Shown here: one piece after another, positions 56,691 to 64,000 of the stretch
Layout: every line of letters begins with the position of its first letter
Numbering within the stretch: the stretch's first letter is position 1
Source: Adiantum capillus-veneris
Taxonomy: Eukaryota; Streptophyta; Polypodiopsida; Polypodiales; Pteridaceae
Reading direction: 5' to 3'
Length of the DNA stretch: 64,000 nt
NCBI GenBank assembly: GCA_014529385.2
Contig: CM043962.1
Coordinates: forward strand, 50,108,598 to 50,172,597
The notes under the pieces: model-generated
What the model saw: the letters and a program-made list of their open reading frames with translations, nothing else
The model's database searches: none
Told to the model about the DNA's origin: nothing
Position numbers and translations under genes: made by a program

Positions 56691-59480
56691 GGAAGAGGTC
56701 ATGAACACCACATTGCCCATAAAGTATCAAGGAATAGAAACCATTGTTATCCTAGACAGTGGAGCGTGCGTTGCCTTTGTGACTAAACTAATCTCGGGGA
56801 AATGGGAAAAGCCTGCCCTTAGGAAGACACAAATGGAATTGTAGTTAGATGATGGCTACATTCAAAAGCCTTTTGATATCCTGGAACAAGTGGTGATGAA
56901 TCTTTGTGGAATTGAGTATGAACATATGTTTGCTATAGTAGATTTTGGTACTAATAATAACTATGATGCTATTCTAAGAAGGCCGTTCATGCACCGATTA
57001 AAAATGGCTCAAGACTGAGGCTATGATTATATATAATTGTGTCATACGGAGACCACTACCCACATCAATTTGAGTGACAATAGCTATAGAGATGTATGAA
57101 GAGCACTTGTAGAAGATTTTGATTTCACAACTGCTATAGAGTCTAAGGTACCTACGTGGTTGAACTCTAAAGCTCACTTGTGGATGTGTGGAGCTTCAAA
57201 CTGTGATAGTTATGTCAAAGACAAGCACAAATGAGAGAGAACTTTTGAGGATTCAGACTATATACCTGAGCCTTTTCCTGAGGAAAGAATGAAACCCTTG
57301 GAGTGGACTCAAGTTTTGGCCACCGTAGATGTGTGTGCCAATGAGATCATACCTACCAGATTTTGTGATGAAAATGGACTAGACTTGGTTCCTCTTTATA
57401 TGATCAGGGTGAATCCAAAAAGAGATAATCAAGTGGAAACCGGAAATAATGAAGAGTTAGAGGCTAAAATGCACTGCTTGCATATTTGGGATGAGATTTC
57501 TATTTGCGATCTTACCATGGAAAATGATCCGAGCAACATCCTAGAGGAGAATAAGAAGCCAAGTGACGAATGTTACCATGACACCCTTGATACTCAGGAA
57601 TACTTACAACTTAGTGCAGATGATGAAAAGTCAGAAGGTCATGAAAGTGATCTTGAAACAAAATTTGAAAAGTTCTTTGGTTTTCCAAATCAAAAACCCA
57701 GGAGACAACAACGTTACAAGAACAAGCACACAAAAAGGGGGGTAAGAAACAATCCAATGCCATGCATGGGGGGGAAATAATTTTACTTGAGATTAGTGGG
57801 AGCCCTTGATTGCATAAATGACAAGGTAACCAAAAAACCCTGAACACCTTCCTAGCCAAAATAAGTTGAAATTAAGAAAATAACAATCGACAAAATTTTC
57901 CAAGGATGCATCAAAGAAAGTGGACGCTGCTAGCAAGCCTAGATGGACAAAGGTTGAGAGAAAAAAGAAACATAGTGAAATGAAATAGACACTGAAAGAG
58001 GTGTGGACAATGAAAATGGAGAGTGACAATGAAAACAAGGAAGAGTCAGAAAAGCACGAGATAAGCATACCATCTCATTACAAGAAGTACACTATTCAGG
58101 ATTGTAAAAGCATTATTGAACAACCAATCAGGGAGAGGGCTGAACCAAGAAAATTTTATGATGGACCCAAGGATGCTAAAATAATAGACCTAGTAGGGGT
58201 GGGAGAAGAGCCTTAACCTACTTACATTGCTACGAATCTATCTCCAGATGAGGAGGAATTATTGATTCAGACGCTCAAAGAGTACAAGAATGTGTTTGTT
58301 TGGTCTTATAAGGACTTGAAGGGGGTTGATCCTGCCATCTGTGAGCATACAATCCCTTTAAAGCTTGATGCTAAGCCAAGGAGAAAATGCCCTTACACTT
58401 ACAATGAAAATTTTGCAAAGAAAATCAAAGAGGAGATTGATAAGCTAAAGGAAAATGAATTCATTTTATGAAATTGAACACACAGATTGGGTGTCTCCAA
58501 TTGTGGTGGTACCTAAAAAGAATGGCAAGTTAAGAGTGTGCGTCAATCTAAAAAAAGTGAACGCAACTACCATCCATGACAACGATTTTCTTCCTATTTC
58601 AAATTATAATCAAAACAACCTTTGCTACGGAGTGAAGCATTTTTGCATATCAAGTGATACCTTTTGGGTTAACAAATTCACCGACCACCTTCCAGAGACT
58701 CATGGCGCATACTTTCAAAGAATACTTTAGTATATTTTTAGAATTTACATGGATGATCTATGTGTGCACTCAATGTTACGCGAAGACCATATAGAGCATC
58801 CAAAAAAAGTGTTTGGGAAATGCCGCACTTACTACCAAATTTGGCTTAATCCAAAAAGATATGCATGGTTAGACATGGAAATTTTTTGAGACATGGACTT
58901 TGGGACATATTGTATCCGCTAACAAAATATCCATGGATATGGATAAAATCAAGGTGATAAGGGACATGCCATTTCCAAAGACAATGAAGTGGTTCAATCA
59001 TTCATGTGACACTACAAAAGTTTATCTACATGTATATAATCACGGCTAAGCCTCTTTATGGTTTGATTGTGACCTTTGATTGGACTGAAGATTATGAGGA
59101 ATCATTTCAGCATCATTGATATTAGCACCATTCCTTAAAGCACTAGATTGGAGCAGTATCTTTCATGTCCATGTAGATGCCTCTTCTTTTTCCATTGGAT
59201 GTATCATGGCACAACCTCTGGTGAAGGAACTATGGACTTTCCCATAAGCTATGCTAGCCGTCAATTGAACAATGTTGGAACATAATTACACAACTACAAA
59301 AAGGTAAGGATTGGTAATGGTTTATGATGTGAAGAAATTCAGGCATTATCTCCTAGCTAATCAATTCAAGCATTATCTTCTAGCTAATCAATTCATTTTC
59401 TTTGTGGATCGTCAAGCACTATTGTATCTAGTCAACAAGCCATGAAATATGGGCCAAGGATTGAGCTAGTCAAACACTAG
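56690..59480 (+). pseudogene. Decayed Ty3/gypsy pol (protease, RT, RNase H)
   Basis: In order: a retropepsin with the active-site triad DSG (56,755-56,763, ILDSGACVAFVTKLI) and a DAILRRPFMHRL block; an acidic linker frame (57,289-57,780); an RT entry (58,217-58,470, TLKEYKNVFVWSYKDLKGVD, then KIKEEIDKLKENEFI); an RT palm (WVSPIVVVPKKNGKLRVCVN); an FQR(I)L...YMDDL block (58,746-58,760); and an RNase H stretch (about 59,165-59,440, HVHVDASSFSIGCIMAQP, later NQFIFFVDRQALLYLVNKP). RT sequence between the KKNGKLRVC block and YMDD is shortened. HYLLANQF is duplicated at 59,343-59,395. Many stops make it non-functional. No integrase is visible. Confidence 0.8.
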
Positions 59481-59922
59481 AGTTAGTCGGGGGGCAACGA
59501 TTGGTGGCATTGAGGGAAGCTCTGAAAATGGATCGAAAAAGAAGTTGCACAATTGATCAGCAATGAGTTGGTAGACTTGGCACCTTGCAGTTAATTTGAT
59601 TTAAGTTTTTCTCTTGAGTCCACCCACGTGTCCCCAAAATAGGAATGGGCATTGACCTCAAGACCTCTCACTTCCAAGAATAGATGTGTGCTACATAATT
59701 GGCCCACAAAATCCGTTTACTTGTTGCTTTAAATCAATTTTTCACGTGAAGAGCTCATTGCAGTAGTTAGGCCAAGAGCATATGAGATCAAAAGAGCTCC
59801 AAATCAAGTATAAGTGGGGTCATTAGAAAATATATCCTAGCTCTTTTACACACATGAAAATTTGCAGAAGGATTGGGGCTATATTGGTGGGCTAAAAAAT
59901 GAAGCACAAAAATGGATACAAT

Positions 59923-59981
<59 letters not shown>

Positions 59982-60156
59982 AGGAAATCAATCCAACCTA
60001 ATTTCTACACCTAAATGCAATGCAAGATTTATGATTAATTACTAGCACAAGCAAGACTGAGAGGGTAAGCTTGAATGGTCTAGCTTAGAAGTTACTTTCA
60101 TGCAAAGAAATCTTGCCAGCATCTAGTGGTGCTAGACTAGAAATAATCTAGCTTTA
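59481..60156. other. Retroelement interior remnant with (CT)n(CA)n
   Basis: No gene is supported. A compound microsatellite lies at 59,923-59,980. Probably the 5' leader of the minus-strand element whose LTR is at 60,172-60,551. Confidence 0.4.
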
Positions 60157-60169
60157 AGCTCGGATACCA
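60157..60169 (-). other. Variant primer binding site
   Basis: The minus strand reads TGGTATCCGAGC, one base different from the usual TGGTATCAGAGC, two to three bases from the LTR end. This orients the element on the minus strand. Confidence 0.65.
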
Positions 60170-60171
60170 CT

Positions 60172-60551
60172 TGTTAAGTAGATAGATTAGGGAGGGTATA
60201 TTAGGATTGCATTCATGATGATAGGGAGAGCATCATGTGTAATAACACTAAGCACAATTAGGAGACTCAATGCACAAAGAGAATGGAGCCAAAATGGATT
60301 TATTATTGAACTAGAAAACAAACACATAGTGAGCCATTATATAGACCTAGGGAGGGAACAAACCCCAAACTGCTAAAAAAATAATGTGTAGTTTAAAAAA
60401 GCAAGTGCTCTATTGTGAGAACAAGTAGGGTTAATGAGGTATATGGCTCAAAACGACAAGAATGACGACCTCCATGAAGTTAAATGTTGAAGAAACCTAG
60501 GCCATTTGCAAGAATAATGTTTGGGCGGAAAAATGATAAAGAATCTTAACA
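60172..60551 (-). mobile_element. Single LTR (380 bp) of a minus-strand retroelement
   Basis: On the plus strand it starts TGTTAAGTAG and ends AATCTTAACA, a TGTTAAG/CTTAACA inverted terminus. A primer-binding-site-like string lies just outside the left end, so this is a 5' LTR of a minus-strand element. No second copy of the LTR was found to the left, so the element is truncated or broken. Confidence 0.6.
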
Positions 60552-60583
60552 CTCACGATGATAGCTATAGGGTTTTGTACTTG

Positions 60584-60643
60584 ACAAGAACTTTAGTCAT
60601 CTCTATAAACTTATGCATTTACAAAGATGACTAAAGTTCTTGT
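60584..60643. repeat. Perfect 19-bp stem hairpin
   Basis: ACAAGAACTTTAGTCATCT at 60,584-60,602 pairs exactly with 60,625-60,643 across a 22-base loop. It may be a small RNA precursor, a MITE core or chance palindrome. Confidence 0.8.
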
Positions 60644-61285
60644 TTAAAGCAAAGTGGTAATATGGACGGTTGGGTGCAAGCAACACTGGGAGGATTGGTT
60701 TAGGACTACGTGTGCATTGTTGTCAGCAGATTGAATGCCTAGGACGGGGGAAAGTCTTGGCCATCGGTAATTAAAAGATCTCATAAGGACAAGTTTATGG
60801 ACCTTGTGTATCGAGGAGCAGGGGGCGGGTTGATGGGGGTGGCTGCCCTGATAGCCAATGTAATTATAGTTCCTAATATAATTCACTCACAATTGTGAGT
60901 TTTCCCAAAAAAAAAAGAAAAGGTTATTCAATCGTTCTCCATGTACAATGATCAAGTTTATATAATTTGTGTTTTTGAAGTAGCTTTATCCATTGGGAAA
61001 ACAAAGAATTTGTGCAGGCAGGCATGTCCGATGATTGTTACTATCAGGTTAGAATATCTTAATAACTTTGTCTTATCACGTGCGAAGCTTGTGATGAAGA
61101 TGTTTACTTTTTGGATATATTCTGATGCTAATTTCTTGTACAACTGCTCAGATATCATGTTGTAGCTTGAGCACCTATGTTGATGAGAGCCGTAGCTATG
61201 AATAGGTTCTTTTCTATCGATACCCATATGGAAGATTCCCCCTTGACGTCATCGTCATCGAAGATTGCAGCCAATACAAATATGA
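60644..61285. other. Intergenic, no supported gene
   Basis: Short open frames only (60,941-61,165 + and 60,958-61,227 -, antisense to each other), no motif. Confidence 0.45.
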
Positions 61286-61294
61286 GGGGACAAC

Positions 61295-61700
61295 CTCAGG
61301 ACTAAATAACACATAGCATTAAAGAGGGGGGGGGAGGGTAAGGGGATCGAGGGCAGAGAAGTGCGCGCACAAAAATCGGGGAGATTGCAGCCGTAGTTGG
61401 ACACTTAAAAACTAAACCTGGCCATAGACTAAACCCGAGTAGCGCCTATGTTTTAATAATAAAACCCAAAAAAATGGGCCATGGTAACAGCATGTGCGCG
61501 CGGGTGGGATGGTTACCCCATGCATCTCAATCTGGGCGACGAGGCCCTGGGTTCAAATCGAGTCGACGCCCGCCCACTTTTTTGCGTTAACTTGTCGCGC
61601 GTCCGGGTTTAATCTGCCTCGGGCTTCCCGCATCCACTTCCGGGCCGTCGAACCCATCACCCCCCTCTCTTTAATGTTATGTGCTACTTAGTGTCGTGGA
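61295..61700. mobile_element. Foldback TIR element 2 with a tRNA-like interior, 406 bp
   Basis: An exact 9-bp duplication GGGGACAAC flanks it (61,286-61,294 and 61,701-61,709). The left end reads CTCAGGACTAAATAACACAT and the right end, reverse-complemented, TCCACGACACTAAGTAGCAC; both continue into ATTAAAGAG and a G run, about 37 bp of paired terminus. Terminal sequence and interior type match the element at 49,086-49,475, so both belong to one family. 9-bp duplications are Mutator-like. No transposase is encoded. Confidence 0.85.
61500..61573 (+). ncRNA. tRNA-related sequence with B box (inside TIR element 2)
   Basis: Its ends GCGGGTG and CGCCCGC can pair over 7 bp. TGGTTACCCC sits at the D-arm/A-box place and GGTTCAAATC (61,550-61,559) is a B box. 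Length is about 74 nt. The T stem and anticodon arm do not pair well, so this is tRNA-derived, not a working tRNA gene. Confidence 0.5.
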
Positions 61701-61709
61701 GGGGACAAC

Positions 61710-63400
61710 AAGCAAAAACTTCTATGAGAGTTGAACACAGTACTGACGTTACCCATGAGTGAAGTACCTCCATCAATAAACTAAATGATATCATAAGGTA
61801 TTTGATTAGATGACGTGTCTTATGCATTATATAAGGCTTATGACAACTTTCATGGACATATGTAAAACAATAACCAGATCTGTCATTACATCTCGCAAAT
61901 GAGGAATGGTACCAGGCCTGAAAATTGTAGGGCACCCTTACCCATCCTAGAGAAGGGAAATTTTCAAGAGTGCACGTCCCATGGGAAGGGTTGTTTGGCA
62001 TTTCAACCTTCAAAATGAAGGGCAAAGTTTTCACTGCCCTTTCGATCAAATCATTACCAAAATCTAGTTTTTTCACGTGTTTTTTGAACAATTGTAACTT
62101 GTAAAGAAAATTCTAAAGTACCATGAGAAAGGGTGCACTTTAAAAACATTGCGTAGCATTACTAAAAACCATTTTCTACAAGATACACAATGAGCAAGAG
62201 AAGTAGTAAGTTGTAAAGGGAACATGCAAATATTTGGAACTTGAAATGTCTTGCAATGCAGTTGCAGGGACGAGATCATACATCTTGATTTTTGTTGGGA
62301 TGTGCCCTTTGCTAGAACTATAACCATGAAGAGTCTCCTCCCAAGTTACAAACCTTCCATTGTTGAGCTCATGAAGTTATCGCCTATCACTATTCTCTCT
62401 GTGAAGCTAGGAGAGACATCCCTTCAAACTTCCAGCTTCCAAGCTCCCTCTAAGTCGTTCTCGTCCCCTAAGAATCACAAATGGCAAAAAATAAGATCCT
62501 TATAATATTATATAGCAACATAAAATTGTAGCATCCTAATCAGGAGACATGGTGCCATCTTAAACATGATGAAGTGATAAGTACGGGTTCATATAAATAG
62601 GCTTTGGGAGCATGCCTAAAAACCAGGAGGCTGGCACTATGTGAATCATGATTTGTGAAGGAGCCTTGAGGCTTGAAGGACCTTTGCAATCGTAGACTCT
62701 GGAGTCATCTGGACTCACAACTTAGAGGTTTCCCAAGGGACTCTCGAGGGGAGCTTGTAGTTCATGGATAATGGGAGAGCGCTACACAATTTTGGAATCT
62801 GGATCTTGTAGTTGATCGTGAGTCTGAGCCCTTGTAAGATCAATCAATATCTGAGAACATATTTAAAAGATTTTGCATAGCAAATCAAATTGGGGAGCAT
62901 CAAGAGTGCTTAATCTTTACTCTCTCCGTAATTTCCTTCAATAAGGCATTATTCAACCATGCTTTGAGTTAATCTCTAATGTACTTACCTTCTCTCTTTT
63001 TCCAATCCACTAGCCTTGATTGCATGGCATCTATCAAACCTCATCATCTCAGTGAGAACTTGGCTATAGAAGCTCTGTGTTAGCAGTTGATGGATGAGAG
63101 AGACAAGTTACGAGACTCATCACTCAATCCTGATGCCTTCATTAGAAAACTCGCGAGCGATTGAACGTTTTACTATCAAGTTCAAACTTCGAACTTCAAT
63201 CTTCACACTTTCTTTCCTCTACAGTCTTCCAAATGCGTTAAAATTCCCTATATTAAAAAGTATACCTTAATTTTTTTAAGTTGCATGGCAATGCATGCTT
63301 GAACAGCCTTCAAAATCAGATTCTATACTCATTAATGACTCTCAAAGTCCATAGAACATACTCTATGTACAAGTACAAAAGTCCCAATGCCAAGCATTGA
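61710..63400. other. Intergenic, no supported gene
   Basis: No recognisable gene; the 135-aa minus-strand frame at 61,684-62,091 overlaps the end of the TIR element and has no motif. GAAGGG-rich phrases at 61,920-62,035 resemble those at 63,427-63,580. Confidence 0.45.
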
Positions 63401-63419
63401 CAATTAATCTCGGCAGAGC

Positions 63420-63590
63420 ATTTTGAAAGGTTGCCCTTCCCTAGGAAGGCCTTGCAGAAATATGCCCTTCCTTGGGGCTGGGCCAGTCGAACAACCTGTC
63501 CTTCCTTAGGAAGGGCTATTATAAAATTGCCCGACGTGTGCAAGGCTAGCAGCAAAGGAAGGGCGGGAAGGGTTGCAATTTCCAACCCTC
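63420..63590. repeat. Cluster of CCTTCCYTAGGAAGG palindromes
   Basis: Two near-identical palindromes (CCTTCCCTAGGAAGG and CCTTCCTTAGGAAGG) lie between imperfect inverted ends GGTTGCCCTTCCC and GGGAAGGGTTGC. Perhaps a foldback MITE; no target duplication was identified. Confidence 0.5.
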
Positions 63591-64000
63591 AATGGTACCA
63601 AAAATAGGCTGACATCCACGCTAACGCAAAGTTTGACAAGAAAAATAATAATCTAAAATAGGTGTGCCAAACGGTCCCATTAAGAGGAATCAAAACAGAT
63701 GCTAAGCTGAGGGTTGAAAAACAAAAGGTCAAAGTTGATTTGAAAGTGAAAAGGGAAAGGTCAAATAATGAATCTCATTTATTGAAAAAAAAATGAAACT
63801 CCAGGTGGTTCAAATGCTGAGCATAGAGGCGAAGGAAGTTGGTGACGTGGAAGATGCCATAGGATGACGACTGAGGGGGTGGCGGAGCTACGTGTCAAGC
63901 CGAGGACAAGTGGCGAAGCCATGTTTTTTTTAGACTCCAACAAGCGCAACGATGAGTAGGTACTGCGTTCGTTCCGACCACAAGAAGATTTAGAAATTTT
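63591..64000. other. Intergenic to window end, no supported gene
   Basis: AT-rich at first, then more G-rich near 63,820-63,900. Nothing recognisable. Confidence 0.5.

Noticed and set aside
61684-62091. 135-aa minus-strand open frame
   Set aside because: It overlaps the TIR element border and has no recognisable domain or splice-linked partner.

Overview
The window is nuclear DNA from a land plant with a large, repeat-rich genome. The evidence is a BEL1-like (BELL/TALE) homeodomain gene, a plant-type BED/DUF659 hAT transposase, plant Ty3/gypsy remnants, and long (CT)n/(GA)n, (AC)n and (AT)n microsatellites. Host genes are very sparse, which suggests a non-flowering lineage such as a fern or gymnosperm, but nothing in the sequence proves that.

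Layout. 1-7.2 kb: microsatellites, a perfect foldback at 1.5 kb, and no recognisable gene. 7.3-11.7 kb: a solo LTR with matching target duplications, a second LTR end followed by a tRNA-iMet primer binding site, a gypsy repeat and a retropepsin remnant. 11.8-20.4 kb: a decayed minus-strand hAT transposon, split inside its DUF659 domain by a complete, young, non-coding LTR retrotransposon (13,564-19,175; TSD ATCTC). 20.4-24.2 kb: a possible chromo-like gene fragment, a second solo LTR of the 7.3-kb family in opposite orientation, and gypsy remnants with reverse transcriptase traces. 25.0-28.1 kb: the one recognisable host gene, a four-exon BELL gene whose exon 1 carries an in-frame TGA inside the conserved SKY box. 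28,494-43,546: a complete 15,053-bp CACTA-type DNA transposon with 34-bp terminal inverted repeats (33/34 identical), a 3-bp target duplication (ACG), subterminal repeat arrays and three plus-strand coding units: a small ORF, a TNP2-like transposase, and a multi-exon lysine-rich accessory protein. It sits 381 bp past the BELL stop codon. 43.5-64 kb: gene-poor DNA with a second copy of a 1.4-kb dispersed repeat (the first is nested in the CACTA element), two foldback elements of one family (49.1 and 61.3 kb) with 9-bp target duplications and tRNA-like interiors, a small CAGTG-ended MITE, a decayed gypsy pol (56.7-59.5 kb), and an LTR with a variant primer binding site (60.2 kb).

How it fits together. 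The window is a layered record of insertions around a developmental regulator locus. The items I consider most likely to be new are the CACTA-type element with CACAAG ends and its serial phase-0 microexon accessory gene, and the TIR elements with tRNA-like bodies.
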